Shown piece after piece: positions 25,078 to 34,216 of a stretch of 64,000 nt of DNA. The first letter of the stretch is position 1. Each line of letters begins with the position of its first letter. Position numbers and translations under genes: made by a program. Origin of the DNA: Bradyrhizobium sp. NAS80.1 (GTDB lineage: Bacteria > Pseudomonadota > Alphaproteobacteria > Rhizobiales > Xanthobacteraceae). Under the pieces are notes generated by a model. That model made no database searches. It worked only from the letters and a program-made list of their open reading frames with translations, and was not told the origin of the DNA. The DNA is taken from positions 1 through 64,000 of the forward strand of contig NZ_LGHL01000046.1 of the NCBI RefSeq assembly GCF_001908205.1. The letters run 5' to 3'.

Positions 25078-25098
25078 CCCCGCGCATGCGGGGTTTTT
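25078..25098 (+). terminator. Rho-independent terminator
   Basis: CCCCGC-GCAT-GCGGGG followed by five T. It ends rightward transcription from the 24786 gene about 90 bp before the convergent HU gene. Confidence 0.8.
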
Positions 25099-25184
25099 CG
25101 AGAGAGATTCCGTTTCCGGAAGCTCGCCGCGGCGGTCGTTGCGGTGCTCCGCTGAGGCGACCGCCGCAACGACGTCGCCAGCCC

Positions 25185-25481
25185 TTAGACAGCGTCCTTG
25201 GCAACCTTCAGCGGCGATGCCTTCACCGACTTGCTCGCCGGCTTTGCCGCAAACTGCATCGGCTCCTTCGTGAAGGGATTGACGCCCATCCGGGCTTCGG
25301 TCGCCGGCTTGTTCACGACCGACATCTTCACAAAGCCGGGAATGACGAACTCGCCGGACTCGTTGAGCTCCTTGTATCCGACAGTCGCCATGTACTCGAT
25401 GACCGACTTCACGTCGTTCTTCGAAAGCTGCGTGCCCTCGGCAATTGCGTCGATCAATTGAGTCTTCGTCATCTTCGCCAT
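25185..25481 (-). CDS. HU-family DNA-binding protein
   Basis: 98 residues: MAKMTKTQLIDAIAEGTQLSKNDVKSVIEYMATVGYKEL, GEFVIPGFVKMSVVNKPATEARMGVNPFTKEPM, then a basic Lys/Ala tail (AAKPASKSVKASPLKVAKDA). Dimeric nucleoid protein that bends DNA. The arm contains GVNPFTKEP instead of the standard GRNPQTGE, as in a rhizobial HU subfamily. Confidence 0.9.
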   Translation of the reverse strand: MAKMTKTQLIDAIAEGTQLSKNDVKSVIEYMATVGYKELNESGEFVIPGFVKMSVVNKPATEARMGVNPFTKEPMQFAAKPASKSVKASPLKVAKDAV

Positions 25482-25718
25482 GTCTGAATTCCTTTTGTGC
25501 GCGCGAGCAACTCTTGCTCAGGACGCGATTTGAACCACGCAGCGCGCTGCCGATTCATGCCCAACGGTCATGAAGTCACGGGGCTTAGAACCTATCGAGG
25601 CCCAAAACACAAGCCGCGGCTCGGCGGGGGTTCCGCACTTATGCCGGATTTTCTCTTTGAACCATTCTCCGGCTGGCGCGTCTAACTAAGGAAGTCTCTG
25701 AGCTTCGCCCCGTCAGAG

Positions 25719-25755
25719 AGCCCCGCTTCCCCCCAGGCGGGGCTTTCGCTTTCTT
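25719..25755 (+). terminator. Rho-independent terminator-like hairpin
   Basis: AGCCCCGC and GCGGGGCT (25737-25744) around a 10-base loop, then TTCGCTTTCTT. No gene ends immediately upstream; region 25482-25967 otherwise holds no supported gene. Confidence 0.5.
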
Positions 25756-25967
25756 GATGCCGGTCACGGGCCCAGGCCGGACGACGATCCCTCGAAGATC
25801 CAGACTGAAGTCCGAGCGCGGTGCCCCGGGATGTCCCGCAGCCATCCTCGATACGGCGCCAGAGTCACCTCATCGTGAAACCTGTGGCTCGGCATGCGTC
25901 GTTCATACTTCGGTAACCCAACGCCTCCAAGCTTCCGTCAGTATCGTTGCGTTGGAGTAACCCCACA

Positions 25968-26270
25968 ATGTTGGATTTTAACGAGCTGCGTGAACTCGCG
26001 GCTGATGTGCGCGTTTTCGTCGACATCGCCGAAGACAAGGCTGAAGCGCTTAGAACCGTCATCGCCGCTTATGACGTGGTGTTGGCGATCTTCCCTTCTG
26101 AAGAGGGCATGGGCCTCCACGTCATCAAAGGCCGTCAGATCCTGGACAAGATTGCAAAATCACGGACCAATACGCTTTACAGCCACACGGCCATCGCGGT
26201 GCCCGACCTCGAGCACGCCCAAATGCTCAAGTACCTGACGGCCCCCGTCGAACAGCGGATTGCAGCCTAG
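25968..26270 (+). CDS. Hypothetical protein
   Basis: 100 residues from MLDFNELRELAADVRVFVDIAEDKAEAL, with TVIAAYDVVLAIFPSEEGMGLHVIKGRQILDKI. GGAG about 12 bases upstream of the ATG. Soluble alpha/beta character, no recognised family. Host-like codon use. Confidence 0.55.
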   Translation: MLDFNELRELAADVRVFVDIAEDKAEALRTVIAAYDVVLAIFPSEEGMGLHVIKGRQILDKIAKSRTNTLYSHTAIAVPDLEHAQMLKYLTAPVEQRIAA

Positions 26271-26591
26271 TTGCAGAGGGCAACTGTGTCGGCTCGGCCG
26301 TAGCCTCTGAAGTTGCTGAGCGCATCTTGAAGGAGCGGCTGGGAATGACAGAGACTGACGCTGGCGAAGGCTCTTCAGTGAGCGATCGGCGGAGCCTGTT
26401 TGCGACCTGCAGCGGGCGCGCCCACCTCGGTGGCCCAGCAAAAAGGCCGTGAATCCGATCGCGATAAAGCCGAGGCCGATGATAGCCGCCGCGAGTTCGA
26501 CGGCGTTTTCCAAATCGAACAATTTTGCTATGGCGCCCCCTGCGGCGCTTAGGAGCGTTTCCACGATCGCGCTGAGCAGGCTTTGAAGCAT
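26160..26591 (-). CDS. Small membrane protein with doubtful C-terminal extension
   Basis: Starts MLQSLLSAIVETLLSAAGGAIAKLF; residues about 30-55 (AVELAAAIIGLGFIAIGFTAFLLGH) form a transmembrane helix. Similar short rhizobial proteins end soon after this helix, whereas here the frame continues for about 85 low-quality residues and runs antisense into the 25968-26270 gene. I infer that the true stop was lost by mutation or frameshift. Confidence 0.45.
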   Translation of the reverse strand: MLQSLLSAIVETLLSAAGGAIAKLFDLENAVELAAAIIGLGFIAIGFTAFLLGHRGGRARCRSQTGSADRSLKSLRQRQSLSFPAAPSRCAQQLQRLRPSRHSCPLQLGCNPLFDGGRQVLEHLGVLEVGHRDGRVAVKRIGP

Positions 26592-26673
26592 TTCATTTGG
26601 TCGCACCCGGCTTCGTCGGGGTTCAACCGCGATAACGTCCCCGCTTTGGAGCGCGTCACGCAATGGCACGCAG

Positions 26674-27123
26674 CTAATTGAGCGCCGCCGTCAACATCTC
26701 AATTGAGCGCCGGTACTTGTCGTCACCGACCCGCTTTTCGGGCGGTAGCTTCGCCAAACGCTCCGGATCAAGATTGTCCTGATTGTCGGCCCTCTTCACC
26801 GCCATCGCCATTCGGTCACCCGACTCCACGATGGATTTGATGCAATCCAGGTATGGAATGCCTTTGGGCTTTGACAGGCGTTTTACGGAGTCCACAACGG
26901 TTTTGGGGTAGCCGAGGCGAAGGAGATCCTCGGCCGTATATCTGGTGTCCTCGATCAGGTCATGAAGTAACGCCACGAGCCTGCACTCGTCGGACGCATC
27001 CGGGCCAAGCCGGTTCATCACCGACACAGGGTGTTTCCAGTACTCAACGCCGCCTTTGTCGAGTTGATCCGCGTGGGCTGACTTGATGAAGGCAATCGTC
27101 TGTTCAATCGTGGGAGTGGTCAT
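26674..27123 (-). CDS. HD-domain hydrolase, MESH1/SpoT-like
   Basis: 149 residues: AFIKSAHADQLDKGGVEYWKHPVSVMNRL, LVALLHDLIEDTRYTAEDL and VKRADNQDN. These are the His, His-Asp and Asn/Asp metal-binding motifs of small (p)ppGpp-hydrolase-like HD proteins. Such proteins hydrolyse guanosine polyphosphates or NADPH in vitro. Substrate here unknown. Confidence 0.8.
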   Translation of the reverse strand: MTTPTIEQTIAFIKSAHADQLDKGGVEYWKHPVSVMNRLGPDASDECRLVALLHDLIEDTRYTAEDLLRLGYPKTVVDSVKRLSKPKGIPYLDCIKSIVESGDRMAMAVKRADNQDNLDPERLAKLPPEKRVGDDKYRRSIEMLTAALN

Positions 27124-27224
27124 GATCGGCTATTCTACGCGGCGGGCTTTGCCTGGCAAGCGAGCACCTCTTGCATCCGCTTCTCGATCGTAGCGCTGGC
27201 TTTTGCCGCTGCCATGAAGCCAGA

Positions 27225-27365
27225 ATTACAGTGACAGCGCACACGGGCGAGACGGGGCATGCCGCAGCATGCCTGCAAGCCCGGACATCAATTGAATGCA
27301 CTGTCACCTGAATCCGTCGTCCCCAGGCGGCCGGCCGATGCTCTCCGCGGGCAGTCCTACTCGTG
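27225..27365. mobile_element. REP-associated transposase remnant with terminal inverted repeats (copy A)
   Basis: TTACAGTGACAGCGCA at 27226-27241 and, inverted, TCAATTGAATGCACTGTCACCTGAA at 27289-27312 bracket a scrap encoding MPRLARV on the minus strand, the typical N-terminus of a REP-associated tyrosine transposase. Just outside (27320-27355) the minus strand encodes AESIGRPPGDDGF, a C-terminal piece of the same family. This is a collapsed, non-coding relic between the HD gene and clpP. Confidence 0.55.
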
Positions 27366-27980
27366 GCCCGTAGCGTCCCGTTCGTCCTGTCGAACCGGGA
27401 GAACGCGATCGACGAGACCCCACTCCACTGCTTCTTCGGGCGTCATGAAGCGATCCCGATCCATTGCGCGCTCGAACTCCTCGTAGCTCCGCTTGCAGTG
27501 TTCGGCATAGATCTGCGTCATGCGGTGCTTGGTCCGCTTGATATTTTCGGCATGAATGAGCATGTCGGAAGCCTGTCCCTGAAAGCCGCCCGACGGCTGA
27601 TGGATCAGGATGCTGGCGTTGGGCAACGCGGCGCGATGGCCCGGTTCGCCAGCCATCAGCAGGAACGACCCCATCGAGCAAGCCGTCCCCATGCAGAGCG
27701 TATGCACCGGCGCGCGGATGTAGCGCATCGTGTCGTACATGGCGAAGCCGCTGGTCACGACGCCGCCAGGCGAATTGATGTACATGCTGATCGGCTTCCT
27801 GGGATTTTCCGCTTCCAGGAACAGCAATTGCGCGCAGACCAGCGCCGAAACCGTGTCGTTCACCTCCCCGTTAACGAAGACGATCCGTTCGCGCAGAAGG
27901 CGGGAATAGATGTCGAAGGACCGTTCCCCTCTGCTGGACTGCTCGATGACCACAGGGACGAGTTGCATCGCTTCGCGCAT
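27357..27980 (-). CDS. clpP: ATP-dependent Clp protease proteolytic subunit
   Basis: 207 residues with the complete catalytic set: Ser in [11 protein letters not shown], His in [16 protein letters not shown] and Asp in [17 protein letters not shown] and [13 protein letters not shown] are standard. It is a ClpP paralog not accompanied by clpX or lon; instead it follows an ArsR and an SRPBCC gene in the same orientation, suggesting a specialised, inducible copy. Confidence 0.93.
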   Translation of the reverse strand: MREAMQLVPVVIEQSSRGERSFDIYSRLLRERIVFVNGEVNDTVSALVCAQLLFLEAENPRKPISMYINSPGGVVTSGFAMYDTMRYIRAPVHTLCMGTACSMGSFLLMAGEPGHRAALPNASILIHQPSGGFQGQASDMLIHAENIKRTKHRMTQIYAEHCKRSYEEFERAMDRDRFMTPEEAVEWGLVDRVLPVRQDERDATGHE

Positions 27981-28029
27981 CGGCGAACTCCATTCGTCGG
28001 ATCTTGTTTGTCGGTAGGCTGGTCGCGCG

Positions 28030-28389
28030 TCAGGCGGCGAGCATGACGGTCGGGCTGTTGTTGTTGGCCGCCGCCCTCGTCATCCGCGCGATCCGCATGT
28101 CGGTCGCTTCGTGGATGATCCGCAAGCTGGTCCCACCGGTTGCGTTGGGAGTGACCCTGAACGTCACCACGCTTTCGAGGAAGGGCGGCGCGTCGTCGCG
28201 CATCCTGTAGCTGACTTCCTTGCCTGGTGTAACGGAGGTCGCATCGGGATCGGCCAGCGCTTCCTGCGGCAACCAGCTGTTCCGAAACTCCGGGATGCTG
28301 ATCGCACGCCAGACCTTTTCCGTGGGCTCGTCGAGTTGGTACTCGAGTTCGAAGCCGACTTTCCGATCGCAGCTGCTTTCGTCGTTCAT
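28030..28389 (-). CDS. SRPBCC (AHSA1-type) domain protein
   Basis: 119 residues from [41 protein letters not shown] to [13 protein letters not shown]. This is the START-like lipid- or hydrophobe-binding fold of AHSA1 proteins. Its ATG overlaps the ArsR stop by four bases. ArsR plus AHSA1 pairs are common, but the ligand is unknown. Confidence 0.85.
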   Translation of the reverse strand: MNDESSCDRKVGFELEYQLDEPTEKVWRAISIPEFRNSWLPQEALADPDATSVTPGKEVSYRMRDDAPPFLESVVTFRVTPNATGGTSLRIIHEATDMRIARMTRAAANNNSPTVMLAA

Positions 28390-28700
28390 TGGTCCATATC
28401 CTTCAGCAAGACCTTGAGAGCTTCGATGCGTGCGGGCCAATAGGCGCGATACTTCGCCAGCCACTGCGCGATCAGAGTGAGCCCGTCGGGATCGACCTCG
28501 TAGTTCACGAAACGCCCCTGCCGTTGCTCCCTGACGAGCCCGGCGCCCCGGAGAACCGCAAGATGCTGGGACATCGCCGGCTGGCTGATCTCCATACCCT
28601 CGCGCAAGGCACTGGCATTCATCCCGCCCGACGCCAGCTTCTCGAAAATCGCGAGCCGGGTCGGATCCGCCAGAGCCCGGAAGATGTCATTCTGGATCAT
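28386..28700 (-). CDS. ArsR-family transcriptional regulator
   Basis: 104 residues: MIQNDIFRALADPTRLAIFEKLASGGMNASALREGMEISQPAMSQHLAVLRGAGLVREQRQGRFVNYEVDPDGL in short segments shows a full winged helix-turn-helix. There is no metal-binding cysteine cluster, so it is the non-metal AHSA1-linked ArsR type. A palindrome at 28706-28727 lies just upstream. Confidence 0.9.
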   Translation of the reverse strand: MIQNDIFRALADPTRLAIFEKLASGGMNASALREGMEISQPAMSQHLAVLRGAGLVREQRQGRFVNYEVDPDGLTLIAQWLAKYRAYWPARIEALKVLLKDMDQ

Positions 28701-28705
28701 GACGA

Positions 28706-28727
28706 CACATAAGCATACACTTATGTG
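28706..28727. promoter_or_regulatory. Operator palindrome for the ArsR regulator
   Basis: CACATAAG-CATACA-CTTATGTG is a perfect 8-bp inverted repeat with a six-base spacer, six bases before the arsR-type start codon. Position and symmetry fit autorepression of the ArsR-SRPBCC-clpP transcript. Confidence 0.7.
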
Positions 28728-28830
28728 ATTTGCAATCGATGATTTCGCTTTTCTGCGGAAAAGCGACGCTGTTACTTTGGCCAGGGTTGAACGAATTCGC
28801 ATTTTGAGAAGAGAAATGTTTGGGGGCTGA

Positions 28831-29970
28831 ATGCAAGTCGGGAGATCTTTGCTGACGTCTTGTGCCGATCGAGAACCATTGCTCGGAAAGACGCGTAGAA
28901 AACTCGTTCTGATGTTTGAACTGCTGTTCGTCGCAGTCGCGTTTCAAGGCGCTACAGTCTCCGCTCAATCCGAGTTTCCGAAACCCAATTCGATATACAA
29001 GTCCGGTAGCTTTCCATTGGCTTCCTGCAAGTCATGGAATGGCACAATCACAGAGATCGGCGGAGCCAACACCAGCAAAGCGAGCATGTCGGGGGTCGTC
29101 ACCAGGGAGGATGTTCTGGAGTATTGCTCTCGAATGCAGGGTGACGATGAAGCCAAGCAAGCAGCATGCCTGAAGGAAGAAGCCACGCGATTGAGAGGTG
29201 AGTTTTCGCTGACGTCGACGGCTGACTGCAGCGTTGGCCGGATAAAAACGACCGACGAGAAGGAATACCAACTACGCGGCCTGGGGGGCCTTTGGTTGAA
29301 CGGGGGTTATTCCCTCAACTGGCAGCATGTCCGGTCGGGCAAATTCCTCGACGGAAGTTGTGCGTCAGGAGCCCTTCCCATCACGGAACAATTCAAGCTG
29401 CTCTGCCCGGCGGCTGTCGAACGCCTCGTGGCCCCGTTACGCAGCTATCTGGACGAGTCGTATTGGGCAAAATTCTGGCGAGTGGATCAGCGCGGAATCT
29501 ACGACACAAATCAGAAGAAGCTCGTGTTTTCCATCCAGGAGCCGGAAGAAGGTCTTAAGTCCGCCCGCGCCGTATTCGCCGAGCGAAAGGTGACAACGGC
29601 GCAGGAGGAATCGACCAGGCCAATTCTCACCTACAACATGATCTTCAAATTCAACGGCAAAGACATCTACTACCTGGAGGTTGATCAGTCTGATCGGCGC
29701 CGAGGCGCCAGGATAACGAAGCTGACGGTGAGCTCTCCCAACATCAGCGACGCTGCGGGCGTCAGCGTTGGGAGCCGATTGATCGACGTTGCGGGATACA
29801 ATTGGAGAAAGCTCTGCGAAGAATACGAGGCGCGAGTCAACTGCCGCTCATCCTATTCGAGCAAGGTCACCTACATTCTGGACGACGACGTCGTAACAGG
29901 ACGGACCTTAATCCAAAGCATCTTGAGCAAATCAAGAGTTAAGGCGATAGAGGTCGAGGCTCCGTTCTAG
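28831..29970 (+). CDS. Secreted hypothetical protein
   Basis: 379 residues if started at 28831 (GGGGGCTGA precedes); an alternative ATG at 28912 gives a compact signal peptide MFELLFVAVAFQGATVSAQS. The mature protein has several cysteines (for example SCKSW, EYCSRM, ACLKE, DCSVG) that may pair in the periplasm. No domain recognised. It is more AT-rich than its neighbours, so recent acquisition is possible. Confidence 0.65.
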   Translation: MQVGRSLLTSCADREPLLGKTRRKLVLMFELLFVAVAFQGATVSAQSEFPKPNSIYKSGSFPLASCKSWNGTITEIGGANTSKASMSGVVTREDVLEYCSRMQGDDEAKQAACLKEEATRLRGEFSLTSTADCSVGRIKTTDEKEYQLRGLGGLWLNGGYSLNWQHVRSGKFLDGSCASGALPITEQFKLLCPAAVERLVAPLRSYLDESYWAKFWRVDQRGIYDTNQKKLVFSIQEPEEGLKSARAVFAERKVTTAQEESTRPILTYNMIFKFNGKDIYYLEVDQSDRRRGARITKLTVSSPNISDAAGVSVGSRLIDVAGYNWRKLCEEYEARVNCRSSYSSKVTYILDDDVVTGRTLIQSILSKSRVKAIEVEAPF

Positions 29971-30066
29971 GGCACAGACCTCGCTGTCGACGCTGAAGCA
30001 GACATCGCCCAAACTGACACTCCTGAGGGCCCGGGCCTTGCCGCGGGAGACGGCGCCTGCGGTTCG

Positions 30067-30864
30067 CTATCGCAACTTGCCGAGCCACAGCGCGGCGAGT
30101 GCTGAGCGATTCCGGACGCCGAATTTGGCGTAAATCGACTTGATGTGGAAATGCGTCGTGTTCGGACTTTGGTCGAGCTTCTGCGCGATCTGCTTTTCCG
30201 TATATCCGTCGAGCAGCCCCAGCAGCACCCTTCGCTCGGCCGACGTCAGGGGCGCGTTGGCGATGAGCAGGCCGTGGCTGAGCAGCTGCTGCCGGTAGAA
30301 CCATCTCAGCCCACGCATCACGAAGCCCAGAAGCTCGCTGTCCGGCGCAGAGAAGCGCGGTGCCCGCACATCGCGAAACACGAAGAGATGAATCCGCACA
30401 TCGTCGTTGAGCGCGCAACGCACCGAGATGCTGTCGCCGTGTCCGACTTCGAGGTAGTGGCGCCGATAGTGCTCACCTTCGAACCATTCGGGTGGCAGTG
30501 CTTCGAAGAGCAAACGCGTCCGGAACGGCTCGTCCCCTGACGCGGCCAGGATCTGCGACAGGTCGACGTTGGAAGACCAGAGCGTATCGAACTGCTCCTG
30601 CACGGAAGCGGCCACCGCCGGTACCGGATGCAGGAGCCGAACCAGGCGTGGGCGCCAGCCGAACAAAGGATCCTTTGGCGCGGGCGAAGGCAATCGCACA
30701 ACAACGCCCCAAAGCGCATTCTGTGCCGCGACCATGGCACAGAGCGTGGTTAGCAAATGGGTCAGTGCAGCATCACCGTCACCAGCGGAGAACTCGGCCA
30801 GCCGATCCCAGAGTGCATAGACGTCGTCGATTGGTGGATTGGTGGAATCCACAGATGGATGCAT
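30067..30864 (-). CDS. LuxR-family transcriptional regulator
   Basis: 265 residues. The C-terminal 60 residues form a LuxR helix-turn-helix: LTSAERRVLLGLLDGYTEKQIAQKLDQSPNTTHFHIKSIYAKFGVRNRSALAAL. The first 190 residues form an unrecognised sensor-like domain with DSELLGFVMRGLRWFYRQQLL before the linker. It is monocistronic and divergent from 31049. Confidence 0.85.
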   Translation of the reverse strand: MHPSVDSTNPPIDDVYALWDRLAEFSAGDGDAALTHLLTTLCAMVAAQNALWGVVVRLPSPAPKDPLFGWRPRLVRLLHPVPAVAASVQEQFDTLWSSNVDLSQILAASGDEPFRTRLLFEALPPEWFEGEHYRRHYLEVGHGDSISVRCALNDDVRIHLFVFRDVRAPRFSAPDSELLGFVMRGLRWFYRQQLLSHGLLIANAPLTSAERRVLLGLLDGYTEKQIAQKLDQSPNTTHFHIKSIYAKFGVRNRSALAALWLGKLR

Positions 30865-31048
30865 GTCGTCCCCAAAAGAGTGTGCAGATCACCGATCTTC
30901 GGTGAGCATAAGAGAGATGGGACCACCTTTCTAGGTAGTACCCAAGCGCATCAAGGTGCCCGATATTCATGTCCGCGGCGCCTCAGCCGCGACCGTCATC
31001 GGCTGGAATTTCGGATTGCTGTGGGACGGAATTTCGAAAAGGAATCAG

Positions 31049-31234
31049 ATGTACTATCGATTGATGATCGCGGCGGCGTTGCTCGTGACGGCCGGCGCGG
31101 CCCCGGCTATGGCTTACACACAAGCTCCATCGCTGAGCAGCATGCAAGCGGCAAAGCAGAAGAATATTCCGCCCGCTCAAAAGCCTGCCACTCCACCCAA
31201 GCCGCCTGCCCCCGCTCCCGCAAAGAAGCCGTAA
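31049..31234 (+). CDS. Small exported Pro/Lys-rich protein
   Basis: 61 residues: MYYRLMIAAALLVTAGAAPAMA signal peptide, then a Gln/Pro/Lys-rich tail (KPATPPKPPAPAPAKKP). AAGGAATC upstream of the ATG. Possibly wall- or membrane-associated; function unknown. Confidence 0.6.
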   Translation: MYYRLMIAAALLVTAGAAPAMAYTQAPSLSSMQAAKQKNIPPAQKPATPPKPPAPAPAKKP

Positions 31235-31337
31235 CCGGCGTTTTCATTTCGAGCTGGACAGCGAGGTCGTCGCAGATCCGGCGGCCTCGCTGTGACTTCG
31301 TTGCCTTCAGACTTTTTGTGTGTCGTTTAAGCTCATT

Positions 31338-32627
31338 ATGTACGTGCGCCTCTGCCTTTATTTTCGAGACGGATGGGAATGCGTTTCATCGCAGCGGTCA
31401 GGCGCGTCATCGATCAATCGCTTGCTCCGGTCGCTAACGCTGGCGATCACGTGTGCGGCGATCGTTTCGCTGGATGCAAACGCTGCCGAACCCGCCCTGT
31501 CGAACTGGTCGCTGGGTGCTGATCAGGAACTGCGATATTCCAGCTGGAGCGGAACGAGGGGTTACCCTGCCAGCGGCTCGTCGGCGCCAGGCGCCGGTGC
31601 ACAGTTTTATGCATTGTCGACCATTCAGGCGACCGGGCAGCCGTTTGAAAACATGAAAGTGGAGCTGTTCGGCAAGGGTGGCTATGTTTGGTCACAGCAG
31701 TCAACGCCGGGACTGACCGGTACGGTGGCGACCACCACCGATACGGTCGTATCGGGCACAGTGACCTATCTCGGCACCCCCGGCATTCAGCCCTTCATTG
31801 CCATGAACGCGAACCTTCCCACCGGGACGACAGCGCTCTTTGGCAGCGCGGCAAATGCGCGGATGGATCCTGACATCGTCGATCTCGCGACATTCGGCGA
31901 GGGATTGAACATTGGGCCGACCGTTGGCGTCAACATACCCATCGGTGACGCGCTGCTGCTGACGTTCAGCTCTGGCTATACATGGCGCGGCGCCTATCGA
32001 ACCGAGGCGCAGCTCGCCCCCACAACTGCGGAGCAGGCAACCACATTGGTGGAGCCGGCAAGGGTCGCGACGCAGAGTGCGTCGCTCGGTTACCAGCTGG
32101 AAAAGCTGACCCTGCTGGCTTCGGCCTCTTACGCCCACGAAACCACAACCTACCTGGATCATGTTGCGTCGTATGTGCTCGGCGACCGTTACACTTTGTT
32201 CGGCGTGGCAGGATACGCATGGACGCCATCGTCAAGCACGACATTTACAGCGACATGGACGAATGCCGAAAAGAACAGTGTTCTCGATCCGGTCTTGTTG
32301 GCCCTTATCCCCGAGTCATTCCGTTCCAACAGCGCCGTTTATCGATACCGCCTCGAGCAAAGCTTCACGAACGGCCGCTGGACGGTCGCGCCAATGGTGA
32401 ACTACATGCGGCGCGATCAAAACTCCTACAATCCGATCACCCTTCAATTCATTCCGGCAAAGACACGCATCGGCACCGGAGGCTCCGCGCAGTACGTGAT
32501 CGGCGAAGGGATGTCTCTGAAAGCGAGTTTGGAGCACTTCTGGATGAATGAAGACCCCACCGCGCGGTCGCCTGACAATCGCACTCTGGGGTGGATAGCG
32601 ATGCTTGGCGGGAATGTGAAATTTTGA
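31338..32627 (+). CDS. Outer-membrane beta-barrel protein
   Basis: About 429 residues. A hydrophobic export segment (SLTLAITCAAIVSLDANA) precedes alternating amphipathic strands such as MKVELFGKGGYVWSQQ, LLLTFSSGYTWRGAY, ASLGYQLEKLTLLASASYAHE, YTLFGVAGYAWTPSSSTTFTATW, ending in Phe (GGNVKF) as outer-membrane barrels do. The start is uncertain (31320 or 31338). It is translationally coupled with the next gene. Confidence 0.7.
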   Translation: MYVRLCLYFRDGWECVSSQRSGASSINRLLRSLTLAITCAAIVSLDANAAEPALSNWSLGADQELRYSSWSGTRGYPASGSSAPGAGAQFYALSTIQATGQPFENMKVELFGKGGYVWSQQSTPGLTGTVATTTDTVVSGTVTYLGTPGIQPFIAMNANLPTGTTALFGSAANARMDPDIVDLATFGEGLNIGPTVGVNIPIGDALLLTFSSGYTWRGAYRTEAQLAPTTAEQATTLVEPARVATQSASLGYQLEKLTLLASASYAHETTTYLDHVASYVLGDRYTLFGVAGYAWTPSSSTTFTATWTNAEKNSVLDPVLLALIPESFRSNSAVYRYRLEQSFTNGRWTVAPMVNYMRRDQNSYNPITLQFIPAKTRIGTGGSAQYVIGEGMSLKASLEHFWMNEDPTARSPDNRTLGWIAMLGGNVKF

Positions 32628-32974
32628 CGCGCACCATCATCAGATTGAGCTGTTTTGCTCTCGCTGCAGCATTCGTCGGCGGCTTGTCGATGTCCGCTCA
32701 GGCGCTGGCGCAAACGGCATGCACCGAGGGCAGAACTGCCGGTGGCGCATGTGTCAACGGCGGGCTTGCGAGGTCGATGCGTAATCGCGCGCTCATCCTC
32801 ACGCAGCCCAAATTGTCCTACACGGGCGCGCCGGCTTCGCAGAGCCGTGGCGAGCGCCAGGACACGGGCACGCCAAGATTGATTGAGGGGGCTTATGACA
32901 AGTACGGCCCTCCTCCACCGCAGCCCGTGCCGGCTGTCATTGGGGGATTCCCTCTCCCGGGGGGATTCCCTTGA
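32624..32974 (+). CDS. Exported protein coupled to the barrel gene
   Basis: About 116 residues from a TTG overlapping the upstream stop (TTGA). The start gives LTRTIIRLSCFALAAAFVGGLSMSAQALA, a clear signal peptide; the mature part holds one Cys pair (ACTEGRTAGGACVNGG) and a Pro/Gly-rich end. An upstream in-frame ATG at 32591 would bury the signal sequence. Probably a periplasmic or surface partner of the barrel; no family known. Confidence 0.55.
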   Translation: MTRTIIRLSCFALAAAFVGGLSMSAQALAQTACTEGRTAGGACVNGGLARSMRNRALILTQPKLSYTGAPASQSRGERQDTGTPRLIEGAYDKYGPPPPQPVPAVIGGFPLPGGFP

Positions 32975-33088
32975 ATTTTTTGAAGACGTCGGCGTTGCCC
33001 ACCTTGAGCCGGTAGGCTTGGGGTGCTGTTTCCACAAAAGAGAGCAACGCTGTGACGAGAGATATCACACCGGCTGGTTCGCCCGGAG

Positions 33089-33247
33089 TTACGGTGACAG
33101 TGCATCAAATTCATTCGCCGTCGTCAAAGAACGTGCCTACCCGGCCATTGCCGCGCTGGGTGACATGATGACGACACGGACGAGACGATCATGCCGCCGC
33201 ATGTCCGCTAGCGCAGACAGCGTCAATTGAATGCACAGTCGTCGTAA
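33089..33247. mobile_element. Miniature REP-transposase derivative (copy B)
   Basis: 159 bp with imperfect terminal inverted repeats: TTACGGTGACAGTGCATC... at the left and the complement of TTACGACGACTGTGCATTC... at the right. The interior, read on the minus strand, gives a broken transposase N-terminus (HHVTQRGNGRVGTFFDDGE in one frame). A non-autonomous relic. Confidence 0.6.
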
Positions 33248-33254
33248 TCCCCGC

Positions 33255-33665
33255 TCACTTCGTCTTCGCCTGATCTTTCCTCATCGCACAGATTTTCACG
33301 AAGACCGGAAACTCGGTGCCGGTCCCATGCTCATACAAGTTGAAAATGTAACGACCCGGCTTGTCTGTGTGGATAAATGGATCATTGGGGTTAGACTCGC
33401 GGTTTCCGTCTCTAAAGTAGCCATTTGGGCCATTCACCCAAACCTGCTCCCCATTGTAGGCAATCGCCTTCATTCCGGCGTGCTCCGTCGATTGTTGTTC
33501 CACAACCGCAACCGTCAGAGCCTGCCCTCCCAAAAAGTTGCCGTAAAATCTCGTGTCACGCCCCTGGTACGACCAGCATTGCGATCCCGGCGGCATACTG
33601 ATTTGAACATCAGCTCCCGACGAGAGCGCGATTGTTGAGGCAAGGGTTATGAGCAGCTTCTTCAT
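33255..33665 (-). CDS. Exported hypothetical protein
   Basis: 136 residues from MKKLLITLASTIALSSGA, a signal peptide, with Cys in SQCWSYQG and VKICAMRKD near the ends. It probably folds as a small beta domain. More AT-rich than the backbone; it lies between two transposase relics, suggesting acquired DNA. Confidence 0.6.
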   Translation of the reverse strand: MKKLLITLASTIALSSGADVQISMPPGSQCWSYQGRDTRFYGNFLGGQALTVAVVEQQSTEHAGMKAIAYNGEQVWVNGPNGYFRDGNRESNPNDPFIHTDKPGRYIFNLYEHGTGTEFPVFVKICAMRKDQAKTK

Positions 33666-33789
33666 CTTTATCTCGGGCATCACAAACGAGTCGCTTGAAG
33701 CGAACGATTTTGGTTGATGGTTAGTTAGGTCACCGGACCACACCCACACGCGCAACCTACCAGAACTTGATTAAGCGAAACGCCCTGCA

Positions 33790-34131
33790 TTACGGTGACG
33801 GTGCAATAAATTCAGTCACCACCACCAATCTGCTTGCCTTGGGGCTTCGGTCCGCGCTTGGCTGGCTTCAGAAGCCGCCTGGTCAGTCAATTCTTCGAGC
33901 GGCCGGCCGATACTCTCCGCAGCGCAGCCGTGCAAACAGGCTCGCCTCCGGCGAGTCGTCGAGCAGGCCGCGATCGAGCGGTTAGTCGCGTTGTCGAGGA
34001 ACGCACGCGCCCGGCCATTGCCGCGCTGGGCGACATGTTGCGGATAATCAAGGACGGCGACACGGGCGAGACGGGTCATGCTGCGGCGTCCCTGCAAGCC
34101 CAGACAGAGTCAATTGAGTGCGCAACCATAA
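33790..34131 (-). mobile_element. Internally deleted REP-associated transposase with terminal inverted repeats (copy C)
   Basis: Left end TTACGGTGACGGTGCA and right end, inverted, TCAATTGAGTGCGCAACCATAA. The minus-strand frame 34097-33816 joins the transposase N-terminus (MTRLARVAVLDYPQHVAQRGNGRARAF) to its C-terminus (AAESIGRPLEELTDQA) with the catalytic middle missing. A MITE-like deletion product of a Y1/HUH-type REP transposase. Confidence 0.65.
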
Positions 34132-34216
34132 TTCAGAGGGCTTTTGTTTAAGTTGAGCTTCTGAAATAGTACACGCGTTGCCCCAGTCCCTTTGGGGCTT
34201 CTTTATAGGGTTTAGC

